DNA from: Croceicoccus gelatinilyticus
Lineage (GTDB): Bacteria; Pseudomonadota; Alphaproteobacteria; Sphingomonadales; Sphingomonadaceae
Direction of reading: 5' to 3'
DNA length: 64,000 nt
Assembly (NCBI RefSeq): GCF_018398395.1
Contig: NZ_JAHCBF010000003.1
Location: forward strand, 186,001 to 250,000
Part shown: piece after piece, positions 9,346 through 18,454 of the stretch
Position numbering within the stretch: the stretch's first letter is position 1
How the letters are laid out: each line of letters starts with the position of its first letter
Notes under the pieces: model-generated
Database searches by the model: none
The model's input: the letters and a program-made list of their open reading frames with translations, nothing else
Told to the model about the DNA's origin: nothing
Program-made: the position numbers and the translations under genes

Positions 9346-9535
9346 ACCCTGATACATATTGCGACAATTCTCCTCTCACCGGGCATAAACCTGCGACACG
9401 GGACCTGTAGAACGATCCTCAGAAGTCGCGGGGCGACGATCTCGGGTTTCCCCTGATGTCCCCTCCCCCAAGCCCCTGGCGGCGCCTCCGCGGCTTCACC
9501 CATTCACTCAGGATCGTTGAGAGAGGACGATACTC

Positions 9536-10078
9536 ATGATGAAGAAGACTATTTTCGCCGCCGGTGCAGCAGTTCTTGCGATGGGCACCGTTGCCTACGC
9601 CGCCCCCGGCATGATGTCCGAAAAGGGCCCGGTCACCCTGGCCGAAGCGCAGACCAAGTCGGCTGCCATGTTCGACAAGATGGACGTCAATTCCGACGGC
9701 CAGATCAACGCCGCCGACCGCGAAGCTCGCATGGAACAGCGCTTTGCCAAGCTCGACACCGACGGCAACGGTTCGCTTAGCCTTGCCGAATACACCGCAG
9801 CCCATGAAATGCGCGGCAAGCGCGGTGACGGCGAAGGCAAGGGTATGCGCGGCCATCACGGCAAGCGTGGCCACGGCATGCGCATGATGGGCAAGATGGC
9901 CGACACCAACAATGACGGCACGATCACTCGCGCCGAATTCGATGCCGGTGTGCAGGCGCACTTCGCCAAGATGGACGCCAACGGCGACGGCACCGTGACC
10001 GTCGAAGAACGTCAGGCCGCCCGCGAACAGATGCGCGAGGCCCGCCAGGAACGCCGCGAGGCACGTCAGGCGAATTGA
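9536..10078 (+). CDS. Periplasmic four-EF-hand calcium-binding protein
   Basis: 180 aa. Signal peptide MMKKTIFAAGAAVLAMGTVAYA, then four EF-hand loops: DVNSDGQINAADRE, DTDGNGSLSLAEY, DTNNDGTITRAEF and DANGDGTVTVEER, each with Asp/Asn ligands at positions 1, 3 and 5 and Gly at 6. The loops are paired around a His/Gly/Lys-rich linker (GKGMRGHHGKRGHGMRMMGK) that could bind another metal. The C terminus is a charged helix of REARQ repeats. AGAGGA sits 8 bases before the first ATG. Lies just upstream of a two-component pair, so it may feed or respond to that system, which is inference. Confidence 0.9.
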   Translation: MMKKTIFAAGAAVLAMGTVAYAAPGMMSEKGPVTLAEAQTKSAAMFDKMDVNSDGQINAADREARMEQRFAKLDTDGNGSLSLAEYTAAHEMRGKRGDGEGKGMRGHHGKRGHGMRMMGKMADTNNDGTITRAEFDAGVQAHFAKMDANGDGTVTVEERQAAREQMREARQERREARQAN

Positions 10079-10115
10079 CGGATCGATTGATCCGGGCGTC
10101 ATAGACGGCAATATC

Positions 10116-10147
10116 CGAGGCGCACCGGCACTTGCTGGTGCGCCTCG
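10116..10147 (+). terminator. Strong hairpin between EF-hand gene and regulator
   Basis: CGAGGCGCACC pairs perfectly with GGTGCGCCTCG (11 bp) around a 10-base loop, 37 bases after the EF-hand stop and just before the ribosome site of the next gene. No T-run follows. It could terminate or process the EF-hand transcript, or hinder translation of the regulator. Confidence 0.55.
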
Positions 10148-10168
10148 AACCCATTGAAAGGCATGTTG

Positions 10169-10906
10169 ATGGCCGACAGTCAGGTTCCCGACCGCATCCT
10201 TCTCGTCGATGACGAGGAAGCGCTGCGCGACCCGCTTGCTTCGTACCTTGCGAAGCAGGGCTTTGCCGTGCGGCAGGCCGAAAGCGCGGCGATTGCACGC
10301 ACGATGCTGCGCGACGAACCGGCGGACCTCGTGCTGCTCGACATCATGATGCCGGGCGAGGACGGGCTGTCGTTGTGCCGCCACCTCGTAGAAACGCAGA
10401 AGACCCCGGTGATACTCCTCACCGCGAGGGGCGAGGCGACCGACCGGATCGTCGGGCTGGAAATCGGGGCCGACGACTATGTCGTCAAACCGTTCGAGCC
10501 GCGCGAACTGGTCGCACGCATCCGCTCCGTCCTGCGCCGCGCCACGCGGGCAGAGGCGGTGCCCTCGCTTGAACAGGACTACATGTTCGAAGGCTGGCGG
10601 CTCGACCCGCTGAAGCGCCGCCTGTCGGACCCCGAAGGTGCGGTCGTTGCCATTTCCTCGGCAGAATTCCGCCTGCTGCGTGCTTTCCTCGATCATCCGC
10701 GCCAGGTGCTGGACCGTGACCGCCTGCTCGACATGGTGCAGGGCCGCGAGGCGCACCTGTTCGACCGCAGCGTCGACAACGCGATCAGCCGCCTGCGCCG
10801 CAAGGTCGAGGAAGATCGCACCGATCCGCAGTTGATCCTGACCGTGCGCGGCGGCGGCTACATGCTGGCCGCAGACGTTTCCCGGGTCGATTCGGTCGCT
10901 GCATGA
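10169..10906 (+). CDS. OmpR-family response regulator
   Basis: 245 aa. N-terminal receiver domain with phosphoacceptor Asp58 (VLLDIMMPGEDG) and Lys in VVKPFEPREL; C-terminal winged-helix DNA-binding domain (about 140-240) ending in the usual TVRGGGYML. The ATG at 10169 is preferred because AAAGG lies 7 bases upstream; ATG 10163 and TTG 10154 are possible but badly spaced. The gene overlaps the following kinase as ATGA, so regulator and kinase are co-translated. Confidence 0.93.
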   Translation: MADSQVPDRILLVDDEEALRDPLASYLAKQGFAVRQAESAAIARTMLRDEPADLVLLDIMMPGEDGLSLCRHLVETQKTPVILLTARGEATDRIVGLEIGADDYVVKPFEPRELVARIRSVLRRATRAEAVPSLEQDYMFEGWRLDPLKRRLSDPEGAVVAISSAEFRLLRAFLDHPRQVLDRDRLLDMVQGREAHLFDRSVDNAISRLRRKVEEDRTDPQLILTVRGGGYMLAADVSRVDSVAA

Positions 10907-12285
10907 GGCGGTTCCTGCCGAAATCCCTTCAGGGTCAGATGCTGCTGGCCGTCGCGCTGGCATTGCTGGTCGCGCAAGGGATCGGTGCGGGCATCGCCTA
11001 TCGCGCCCAGCTTGAGCGCGAGGACAACGGCATCATCCATTCGCTCGCCTTCCGCATGATTGGCGGACGCATCCTGCGCGAAGCCAATGGCCGCGAAATG
11101 CGCCCGCCGCCCGGCCGCCCACCGCGCATGGGCCGGTTGATGAGGATGGAGTCGACTCCGCTTCAGGACAATGACGAGCGCAAGCGCAAGTTCGAGATGA
11201 AGCTCGACGACATCCTGTCATCGCAAGGCTTCGAGGCCGCCGAGATCCAAGTCTTCGAACGCGACGCCGATGATACCGCGATTGGCCGCTTCCTCGAACG
11301 CCGCCGCGAATTTCGCGGGCGCAACGACAGGCCGGACCCCAAGTCCGTCGTCATCGCCGCGGTGCGCGAACAGGGCAGCGACGACTGGCTGGTCGCCCGC
11401 ACCATCCGCGACCAGCGTGAGCCGCGTTTCCTGCGCAATCTCATCCTGCAGACGCTGCTGATCTACGTCGTTCTGATCGGCGTGATCGCGCTGATCCTGC
11501 GCCAGATCACCAAGCCGCTGGCCGCGCTGACCCGGCGGGTGGAGGATTTCGCCGCCAATCCCACGCTGTCGCCCGATGGCCGGGTGGAACCGCAAGGCCC
11601 GGTCGACACGCGCAGCCTGATCGCCGCGCATAACGCGATGGAAGCACGGATCGGCGCGCTGCTTGATGAAAAGGACGTGATGCTGGGCGCGATCGGGCAC
11701 GACCTGAAAACGCCGCTGGCCGCACTTCGCGTGCGGATCGAATCCGTCGACGACGATGACGAACGCGCCAAGATGGCCGGCACGATCGAGGACATTACCC
11801 GCACACTCGACGACATCCTCTCGCTCGCCCGCGTGGGCCGCCCGTCGGACCCTGTCGAGCCGACCGAGATCTCCGCCCTCACCGCATCGGTGGTCGAGGA
11901 GTTCGAGGACATGGGACAGGCGGTCGAACTGGGCGATACGACGCGCATTGTCCTGCCCGTGCGCGCGACATGGCTGCGCCGCGCGATCCGCAACCTTGCC
12001 TCCAACGCGCTGCGCTATGCGGGCGGGGCCTGCGTGACGGTGGAGAAACGCGGCAAGCTGGCGGTCATCAGCGTCGCCGACAACGGCCCCGGCATCCCCG
12101 AGGACGAGCTGGACCGTATGATGGAGCCGTTCGAACGCGGCGACCCCAGCCGCAACCGCGGCACTGGCGGTGCTGGTATCGGCCTCGCGCTCGCCCGCGC
12201 CATCGCCGAACAGCACGGCGGCTCACTAGTATTGCAGAACCGCACAGAAGGCGGGTTGAGCGCGGAGATTAGGTTGCCTTTTTGA
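10903..12285 (+). CDS. Sensor histidine kinase (EnvZ/BaeS-like, HAMP)
   Basis: 460 aa. Membrane helices at about 13-33 and 180-199 flank a periplasmic region of roughly 145 residues with no recognisable fold. A HAMP segment follows (QITKPLAALTRRV), then HisKA with His266 in GHDLKTPL, and a HATPase_c domain with N box (NLASNALRYA), G1 (DNGPGIP) and G2 (GTGGAGIGLALA). It should phosphorylate the OmpR-type regulator encoded just upstream (4-base overlap). The signal is unknown. Its stop lies 2 bases before a long palindromic element. Confidence 0.93.
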   Translation: MRRFLPKSLQGQMLLAVALALLVAQGIGAGIAYRAQLEREDNGIIHSLAFRMIGGRILREANGREMRPPPGRPPRMGRLMRMESTPLQDNDERKRKFEMKLDDILSSQGFEAAEIQVFERDADDTAIGRFLERRREFRGRNDRPDPKSVVIAAVREQGSDDWLVARTIRDQREPRFLRNLILQTLLIYVVLIGVIALILRQITKPLAALTRRVEDFAANPTLSPDGRVEPQGPVDTRSLIAAHNAMEARIGALLDEKDVMLGAIGHDLKTPLAALRVRIESVDDDDERAKMAGTIEDITRTLDDILSLARVGRPSDPVEPTEISALTASVVEEFEDMGQAVELGDTTRIVLPVRATWLRRAIRNLASNALRYAGGACVTVEKRGKLAVISVADNGPGIPEDELDRMMEPFERGDPSRNRGTGGAGIGLALARAIAEQHGGSLVLQNRTEGGLSAEIRLPF

Positions 12286-12287
12286 TG

Positions 12288-12513
12288 GGCCTCAAGCGCC
12301 GGCGGGGCCATCCGGCCCCTTGGCTAGCCTCGCATAAGCTCGGGCGCGCGTTCGCGCTTGCCGGTGTCGCCTTCGGCGCCCGGAATTTCGCCAGACCTAA
12401 AGGTAAGAACTGGATCGGGGCGCCGAAGGCGACTCCCGCAAGGCCGAACGGCCGCCGCCGCTTATGCGGCGAAGCCAAGGGGTGCGGATGCACCCCGCCC
12501 GGCGTTTGAGGCC
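12288..12513. repeat. 226-bp imperfect palindrome (MITE/REP-like element)
   Basis: Two arms of about 93 and 95 bases (12288-12380 and 12419-12513) are reverse complements at roughly 80% identity by eye, around a 38-base spacer. The outer ends are GGCCTCAA and TTGAGGCC; shared inner blocks include CCCCTTGGCT, GCATAAGC and GTCGCCTTCGGCGCC. It sits between the stop codons of two convergent genes. It encodes no credible protein although a 75-codon frame stays open. It resembles intergenic palindromic repeats; copies elsewhere cannot be checked here. It may also act as a two-way terminator. Confidence 0.8.
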
Positions 12514-12548
12514 AAAACAAATAACTCCGGAGCCACCAACCTCCACAA

Positions 12549-14093
12549 TCACCTCATCAAACCACCCACGATATTCCGCACAAACGCGTTCAATCCTGTG
12601 CGCAGCGGGTCGGCTCTCGACTTCTTGCCCAGCGCGGCGGCCACGCCGATTGACACGGCAGAGCCAGCCGCGGCCTTGATCGCGCTCTTGCCGGCCTTGC
12701 CGATGTCCATGCCCCACAGGCTCGTCGACTTGCGTTCGCGCTTGCCGACTTCCTCGCGGCCCTTTTCAGCCACTTCTGCAGCAGTCGCGGCGGCGTCGGC
12801 GGCTTTTTGCGCGAGCACTTCCTCCGCGCTCTCGCGGTCGACGGTCGTGTCGTACTTGCCCTCCACCGGACTGACCGAGCGGATGATCGCGCGTTCCTTT
12901 GGAGAAACCGGACCAAGGCGCGAGCGCGGCGGCTTGATCAGCGTGCGCTGGACGATCGACGGCGCGCCGTCCTCCATCAGCGTGGAGACCAGAGCCTCAC
13001 CCGTTTTCAGCTGGGTAATCGCCTCTGCCACGTCGAGTTCGGGGTTGATGCGGAAGGTATCCGCCGCCGCCTTGATTGCCTTCTGGTCGCGCGGGGTGAA
13101 GGCGCGCAGAGCGTGCTGGACGCGGTTGCCGAGCTGTCCGGCGACGTCTTCGGGAATATCGATCGGGTTCTGCGTCACGAAGAACACACCCACGCCCTTG
13201 GAACGGATCAGGCGCACGACCTGCTCGATCTTTTCCTCCAGCGCCTTAGGCGCGTCGTCGAACAGCAGGTGCGCCTCGTCAAAGAAGAACACCAGCTTCG
13301 GCTTTTCGGGGTCGCCTACTTCGGGCAGCGTTTCGAACAGTTCGGACAGCAGCCAGAGCAGAAACGTCGCGTAAAGCTTGGGGCTGCGCATCAGCTTGTC
13401 GGCGGCAAGCACGTTGATGAAACCGCGCCCGTTCTCGTCGCACTTGATGAAGTCGTCGATCTCCAGCGCAGGTTCGCCGAAGAACTGGTCGCCACCTTGC
13501 GAGCGCAGCGACAGCAGCGAGCGCTGGATCGCGCCGACGCTGGCCTTCGTCACGTTGCCGTACGTGGTCGACAGTTCCTTCGCGTTTTCGGCCGTGTGCG
13601 CCAGCATGGATTGAAGATCGTCGAGGTCGAGCAGCAGCAATCCCTGCTCGTCCGCCCAGTGGAACGCGATGTTGAGCACGCCTTCCTGCGTTTCGTTGAG
13701 GTCCATCAGGCGCGAAAGCAGCAGCGGCCCCATTTCGGAGACCGTCGTGCGGATCGGGTGGCCCTGTTCGCCGTAAAGGTCCCAGAAAACCGCCGGATTG
13801 TCGGAATAGGCATAGTCGTCCATGCCCAGTTCCTTGGCGCGGCCCTCCAGCTTGTCGGCGTGCTTGAACGTGGGCGAACCCGGCATCGAGATACCCGACA
13901 GGTCGCCTTTCACGTCGGCGACGAAGACCGGCACGCCGTTCGCCGAAAAACTCTCGGCCAGACCCTGCAGCGTCACCGTCTTGCCGGTGCCGGTCGCGCC
14001 CGCGATCAGCCCGTGGCGGTTCGCGCGCGACAGTTCGAGGTACTGGCGCTCTCCATTCGCGGCGAGACCGAGAAAAATCGCGTTATCCGACAT
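12549..14093 (-). CDS. HerA-like P-loop ATPase, DUF853 family
   Basis: 514 aa. HerA/FtsK-type ATPase with Walker [11 protein letters not shown] near residues 32-41 and Walker [13 protein letters not shown] near 260; the block [20 protein letters not shown] is typical of DUF853. A coiled, Ala/Glu-rich C-terminal segment (about 425-470) precedes a hydrophobic glycine/alanine-rich tail that might contact membrane. The family is widespread but its substrate is not established; a DNA-translocase role is inferred from fold only. Divergent from pabB; the 3' end faces the palindromic element. Confidence 0.88.
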   Translation of the reverse strand: MSDNAIFLGLAANGERQYLELSRANRHGLIAGATGTGKTVTLQGLAESFSANGVPVFVADVKGDLSGISMPGSPTFKHADKLEGRAKELGMDDYAYSDNPAVFWDLYGEQGHPIRTTVSEMGPLLLSRLMDLNETQEGVLNIAFHWADEQGLLLLDLDDLQSMLAHTAENAKELSTTYGNVTKASVGAIQRSLLSLRSQGGDQFFGEPALEIDDFIKCDENGRGFINVLAADKLMRSPKLYATFLLWLLSELFETLPEVGDPEKPKLVFFFDEAHLLFDDAPKALEEKIEQVVRLIRSKGVGVFFVTQNPIDIPEDVAGQLGNRVQHALRAFTPRDQKAIKAAADTFRINPELDVAEAITQLKTGEALVSTLMEDGAPSIVQRTLIKPPRSRLGPVSPKERAIIRSVSPVEGKYDTTVDRESAEEVLAQKAADAAATAAEVAEKGREEVGKRERKSTSLWGMDIGKAGKSAIKAAAGSAVSIGVAAALGKKSRADPLRTGLNAFVRNIVGGLMR

Positions 14094-14208
14094 GCCTTGC
14101 GCCCATTCCTTCGTCCGGCCCCATTGATGCGCCGATCTGGCCCCGCCTGTGGGGCGCGGTCAAGTACGGCTTGCCGCACCCCACAAGGAACGCCATCTAG
14201 GCGCGGCA

Positions 14209-15993
14209 ATGCGCAAGCCCTTCATCCTGCTGGACGATGCCCGCGAAACGTCCGGCGCGGCCCCCGCCCGCCTCTACCGCGATCCCGTGGCGATTTTCCG
14301 TGCGGACAGCGCGGATGAAGTCGCGCCCGTGCTGGCCGAGGCGGAGGAAGCGCGGCAAGGCGGGCTGCACCTTGCAGGCTATCTCGCCTACGAAGCAGGA
14401 CTCGCGTTGGAAGAACGCCTGACCCCGCGCCTTGCGGGCAAGGACACCGGCCCGCTCGTCTGGCTCTGCGCGTTCGAGGGTTACGAGACCATTCCCGCCG
14501 ATGCAGTCGCGGGCTGGATCGCGGCGCAAGTCCACGACGAACACGGCCCGCCCCACCTCTCGCCCGCGCGCCCCGCGATCGAGCGCGAGGAATACGACGC
14601 CGCCTTCGAACGCGTGCAGCAGGCGATCCGCGCGGGCGACGTCTATCAGGCGAACCTCACCTTCCGGCTCCACGCCGCATGGGCAGGCGATCCGCTGGCG
14701 ATCTATGCGAAGCTGCGCACGCGCGCGGCGGCGGGCTACGGGGCTTTCGTGTTCGACGGGGAGCGGCACCATCTCAGCCTCTCGCCCGAACTGTTCTTCG
14801 CGCTGAAGGACGGGGCCGCGATGCTCAAGCCCATGAAAGGCACCCGCCCGCGCGGCGCGGATGCCGAGGCGGACGCGGCGATGGTGGCCGAACTGGGCGC
14901 GAGCGAGAAGGACCGCGCCGAGAACCTGATGATCACCGATCTCATGCGCAACGACGTTTCGCGCCTTGCCGTGCCGGGGTCGGTGCAAGTGCGCGATGCC
15001 TTTGCGGTCGAGACCTACCCCACGCTCCACCAAATGACCTCGACCGTGCGGGCGCGGTTGCGCGACGGCGAAGGCGCGGTGGACCTGCTGCGCACCGTAT
15101 TTCCCTGCGGCTCGATCACCGGCGCGCCCAAGATCCGCGCGATGGAGATCATCGACGAGATCGAGCAGTCCGAGCGAAAGTTATACTGCGGTGCGGTCGG
15201 ACGGGTTGACGCGGGCGGCGATGCCGCTTTCAATGTCGCCATCCGCACCCTGTCGCTGGAGGGCTGCGGAAACGGACAGGCCCACATGGGCGTCGGTTCG
15301 GGCATCGTCGTGGACTCGCGGCTGGACGATGAATGGGCCGAGTGTCTGGTAAAGGGAGAATTCGTGGCTGCTGCGAGCCGTGACGTGCACCTGATCGAGA
15401 CCATGGCCTTCGATCCGAAGATCGGGGTCCCCTTGATCGAGTTTCACCTTCAGCGATTGAAGGACAGCGCGCTGGCGCTGGGCTTCGATCTCGACCGTCA
15501 TGCGCTGCGCAACCACATCCAGGCCTTCTGCTTCCTCAATACCGAGCCGAAGAAGCTGCGCGTGCTCGTCGCGCAGAACGGGACGTGGGAAATCGACGGC
15601 AGCGACATGCCCGATGCGATGGACGGGCCGGTTCCGGTGTCGCTCACTCCGCTTCCCGTGCCACAGGGCGACTGGCGCCTGCGCCACAAGACGACCGACC
15701 GCGCATTCTACGACGATGCCCGCGAGGCCGCCGAGGCAGGCGGCGCGCGCGAAGTCGTATTCGTGCGCGAGGACGGACTTCTGACCGAGGGCAGCTTCAC
15801 CAGCGTGTTCGTCGAACGGGACGGCAAGTACCTGACTCCCGCGCTTTCCGCTGGCCTGTTGCCGGGCGTATTGCGCGCCTCGCTGATCGAGGATGGGAAA
15901 GCGCAAGAAGCCGAGCTGACCGCCGATGATCTTGCAGACGGCTTCTTTATCGGCAATGCGCTGCGCGGGCTGATGCCGGCCCGGCTTATCTGA
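14209..15993 (+). CDS. pabB: Aminodeoxychorismate synthase component I fused to lyase (PabB-PabC)
   Basis: 594 aa bifunctional enzyme of folate synthesis. The N-terminal ~385 residues are the chorismate-binding PabB domain (PMKGTRPRG, IRAGDVYQANLT, PCGSITGAPKIRAMEII). The C-terminal ~200 residues are a class IV PLP aminodeoxychorismate lyase with candidate Schiff-base Lys in LRHKTTDRAFY and the TEGSFTSVFV loop. Together they convert chorismate plus ammonia to p-aminobenzoate. The glutaminase PabA is not encoded in the window. I took the ATG at 14209 where homology begins. First gene of a run with an aminotransferase, an rluA-like gene and arfB. Confidence 0.92.
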   Translation: MRKPFILLDDARETSGAAPARLYRDPVAIFRADSADEVAPVLAEAEEARQGGLHLAGYLAYEAGLALEERLTPRLAGKDTGPLVWLCAFEGYETIPADAVAGWIAAQVHDEHGPPHLSPARPAIEREEYDAAFERVQQAIRAGDVYQANLTFRLHAAWAGDPLAIYAKLRTRAAAGYGAFVFDGERHHLSLSPELFFALKDGAAMLKPMKGTRPRGADAEADAAMVAELGASEKDRAENLMITDLMRNDVSRLAVPGSVQVRDAFAVETYPTLHQMTSTVRARLRDGEGAVDLLRTVFPCGSITGAPKIRAMEIIDEIEQSERKLYCGAVGRVDAGGDAAFNVAIRTLSLEGCGNGQAHMGVGSGIVVDSRLDDEWAECLVKGEFVAAASRDVHLIETMAFDPKIGVPLIEFHLQRLKDSALALGFDLDRHALRNHIQAFCFLNTEPKKLRVLVAQNGTWEIDGSDMPDAMDGPVPVSLTPLPVPQGDWRLRHKTTDRAFYDDAREAAEAGGAREVVFVREDGLLTEGSFTSVFVERDGKYLTPALSAGLLPGVLRASLIEDGKAQEAELTADDLADGFFIGNALRGLMPARLI

Positions 15994-16005
15994 CGGGCCA
16001 TTGCC

Positions 16006-17202
16006 ATGACCGAACCCCGCCTGTCCGCCGCCCTGCAGCGGATAGCCCCTTCGCAGACCACCGCGATGACCGACCGCGCGACCGAATTGCGCGCGCAAGG
16101 CCGCGACATCATCTCGCTCTCGGTGGGCGAGCCGGACTTTGACACCCCCGCCCACGTGGTCGAGGCGATGAAGGCGGCGCTGGACGCCGGGCAGACCCGC
16201 TATACCTCCGTCGGTGGCACCGCCGCGATGAAGCGGGCCGCGGCGCTCCATTTCGAACGCGACCTCGGCATTGCGACCGACACCGCGCACGTCACGATCA
16301 GCGCTGGTGGCAAGCAGGCGATCTTCCACGCGCTTATGGCGACGATCGACCCGGGCGACGAAGTCGTGATCCCCGCGCCGTGGTGGGTGTCCTATCCCGA
16401 AATCGTGCGCTTTGCGGGCGGGACCGTGGTTACCCTGCCGACGCAGCCCGAAAACGGCTTCCGCTTTTCCGCCGCAGAGCTTGAGGCTGTCATCACGCTC
16501 AAGACGCGCTGGCTCCTGATGAACAGCCCCGGCAACCCGACCGGCGCGGTGTTCACCGCAGAAGACCTGACCGCGATTGCCGAAGTGCTGGACCGCCACC
16601 CGCAGGTGCTGGTGATGAGCGACGATATCTATGCGCCGCTCACCTACACCGGCGCGCCTCATGCGACACTCACCGCGCTGCGCCCCGATCTGGCGGACCG
16701 CGTTCTGACCGTCTCGGGCGTATCGAAAAGCCATGCGATGACCGGCCTGCGCATCGGTGTCGCAACCGGCCCCCAATGGCTGATCCGCGCGATGGAAAAG
16801 CTGCAATCACATTCGAGCGGCAACCCCTGCTCGATCAGCCAGGCGGGCGCGGTTGCCGCGTTCGAAGGGCCGCAGGACTTCCTTGCCGACTGGCGAGAGA
16901 CATTCCGCCGCCGCCGCGAGCTTGTCGTCGCGCGCGTCAACGCCATTCCCGGCCTGTCGACGCCGGTACCGCAAGGCGCGTTTTACTGCTTCATCGACGC
17001 CGCGCCGCTGATCGGCGATAAAGTCGCCGACGATGGCGCATTGGCGCTGCACCTGCTCGAACACGGGGTCGCGGTCGTCGCCGCCTCGGCCTTCGGGGGC
17101 ACGCATTGTGGTCTCGCGGGTTTCCGTATCAGCTTCGCCGCCAGCGAAGCGCAATTGACCGAAGCGATGGACCGCATCGAGAAAGCCGTAGCCGCCCTAT
17201 GA
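16006..17202 (+). CDS. aspC: Aspartate/aromatic aminotransferase, class I PLP enzyme
   Basis: 398 aa fold-type I aminotransferase of the aspartate aminotransferase Ib group common in alphaproteobacteria. PLP-site features: SVGEPDFDTP, ISAGGKQAIFHA, NSPGNPTGAV (Asn, Pro), SDDIYAPL (Asp, Tyr), the Schiff-base Lys in SGVSKSHAMTGLRIG, and Arg in GFRISFA for the substrate carboxylate. Probably aspartate transamination; exact specificity (aspartate, prephenate, tyrosine) cannot be read from sequence. Twelve bases after pabB and 4-base overlap (ATGA) with the next gene. Confidence 0.9.
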   Translation: MTEPRLSAALQRIAPSQTTAMTDRATELRAQGRDIISLSVGEPDFDTPAHVVEAMKAALDAGQTRYTSVGGTAAMKRAAALHFERDLGIATDTAHVTISAGGKQAIFHALMATIDPGDEVVIPAPWWVSYPEIVRFAGGTVVTLPTQPENGFRFSAAELEAVITLKTRWLLMNSPGNPTGAVFTAEDLTAIAEVLDRHPQVLVMSDDIYAPLTYTGAPHATLTALRPDLADRVLTVSGVSKSHAMTGLRIGVATGPQWLIRAMEKLQSHSSGNPCSISQAGAVAAFEGPQDFLADWRETFRRRRELVVARVNAIPGLSTPVPQGAFYCFIDAAPLIGDKVADDGALALHLLEHGVAVVAASAFGGTHCGLAGFRISFAASEAQLTEAMDRIEKAVAAL

Positions 17203-17867
17203 CTATCCCCATTCTCTACGAAGACGGCGAAGCGCTCGTCATCGACAAGCCTGCCGGCCTGCCGATCGAACGGCCCCGCGCTGGCGGACGCAGCCTTGAA
17301 GATCATCTCGAGGAGCTGAAGCTCGGCTTCCAGCGCCCGCCCGTGCCGGTCCACCGGCTCGACACAGATACCTCGGGCTGCCTGCTGCTGGCGCGCAATC
17401 CGAAGGCCCTTAAGCGCTTCAACAAGGCGTTCGAGGACCGGCAGGTCGAGAAGGTCTATCTCGGCGTATTGGCCGGAACCGTGGCCGAGGATGAGGGCGA
17501 GATCGCGCTGTCGCTATCGAAGATCAGCAGCAAGGACGCTGGCTGGCGCATGATCGCTGCGAAGAAGGGCAAGCCCTCGCTGACCCACTGGCGCAAGCTG
17601 GACGAGAAGGACGGGACGACGCTGATCGAGTTCCGGCCCGAGACCGGCCGCACGCACCAGATCCGCATTCACGCGCTGGCGGGCCTTGGCGCTTCGCTGC
17701 TCGGCGATCCGATCTACGGCACCGGAAAGGGAGCGCCGCGCACGATGCTCCATGCCAGCGGGCTGGTCGTTCACCGCGAAGGCAAGCCGCCGATCGAGGC
17801 AAGCGCACCGCTGCCCGCCGATTTCGCGCGGCTCGGCTTTGCCATTCCCGACGCGACAGGTGCCTGA
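17199..17867 (+). CDS. RluA-family pseudouridine synthase
   Basis: 222 aa. Catalytic motif HRLDTDTSGCLLLA has the essential Asp. The RluA fold continues with PETGRTHQIRIH and LGDPIYG. No S4 domain, and length fits short RluA/TruC-type enzymes that modify 23S rRNA or tRNA; the target base is not predictable. The ATG overlaps the aminotransferase stop (ATGA), and the 3' end overlaps the arfB start by 8 bases if GTG 17860 is used. Confidence 0.88.
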   Translation: MTIPILYEDGEALVIDKPAGLPIERPRAGGRSLEDHLEELKLGFQRPPVPVHRLDTDTSGCLLLARNPKALKRFNKAFEDRQVEKVYLGVLAGTVAEDEGEIALSLSKISSKDAGWRMIAAKKGKPSLTHWRKLDEKDGTTLIEFRPETGRTHQIRIHALAGLGASLLGDPIYGTGKGAPRTMLHASGLVVHREGKPPIEASAPLPADFARLGFAIPDATGA

Positions 17868-18282
17868 AGAACAGGACGCACTGGTGGCGCGGGCCCATGC
17901 CCTCGCCGAAGAACGGTTCGTCGCCGCGTCCGGACCGGGCGGGCAGAACGTCAACAAGGTGGCGACGGCAGTGCAGCTGCGCGTCAACATCTACAAGCTG
18001 GGCCTGACGCCGAAAGTGTTTCACCGGCTGAAGGCTCTGGCGGGAAGCAAGGTTTCGGCCAGCGGCGATCTTATCATCGATGCACGCCGTTTCCGCACGC
18101 AGGAACAGAACCGCTCCGACGCGCGGGACCGGCTGGCCGAACTGCTGAGAGAAGCGCAGATCGAACCGAAGAAGCGCGCCAAGAGCCGCGTGAACCGCGT
18201 CGGCAAAGTGCAGCGTCTGAAACAGAAAAAATCGCGCGGCGAGGTGAAGGCCGGACGCGGGCGCGTAACCCGCTGGGACTAG
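17860..18282 (+). CDS. arfB: Alternative ribosome-rescue factor ArfB (YaeJ)
   Basis: 140 aa. Carries the release-factor GGQ motif (AASGPGGQNVNKVATAVQLR), the small RF domain, and a strongly basic C-terminal tail (KSRVNRVGKVQRLKQKKSRG) that in ArfB enters the empty mRNA channel of stalled ribosomes. It hydrolyses peptidyl-tRNA on non-stop complexes. The start is uncertain: GTG 17860 gives the fuller N terminus, while GTG 17884 has a better placed AGGA. The stop interlocks with that of a small lipoprotein on the other strand (CTAG 18279-18282). Confidence 0.9.
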   Translation: MPEEQDALVARAHALAEERFVAASGPGGQNVNKVATAVQLRVNIYKLGLTPKVFHRLKALAGSKVSASGDLIIDARRFRTQEQNRSDARDRLAELLREAQIEPKKRAKSRVNRVGKVQRLKQKKSRGEVKAGRGRVTRWD

Positions 18283-18449
18283 TCGGGAGCGGTCTCGCTC
18301 TCCGTTGCTACCGGCGTTTCGGCGGGCAGCATTTCCGCCGCTTCGGACAGGACCTGTTCCTCGTCCGCGGCTGGCGCAGCCGCAGGTTCCGGCTCCCCGC
18401 CGCAGGCCGCAAGACACAGCAGGCCCACGGCGGGAAGCACGAAACGCAT
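18279..18449 (-). CDS. Small acidic lipoprotein (56 aa)
   Basis: Begins MRFVLPAVGLLCLAACGGEP with a lipobox ending at Cys16, then a short mature part rich in Ala, Pro and Glu with no cysteines. Starts 5 bases after the stop of the next lipoprotein gene, with TAAGAG before the ATG, so the pair should be one operon. Function unknown; likely a lipid-anchored periplasmic peptide. Its stop codon shares bases with the arfB stop. Confidence 0.65.
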   Translation of the reverse strand: MRFVLPAVGLLCLAACGGEPEPAAAPAADEEQVLSEAAEMLPAETPVATESETAPD

Positions 18450-18454
18450 CGCTC

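Noticed and set aside
12282-12509. 75-codon frame through the palindromic element
   Set aside because: It reads both arms of an inverted repeat and gives a basic, repetitive peptide without homology; a repeat element explains it better.
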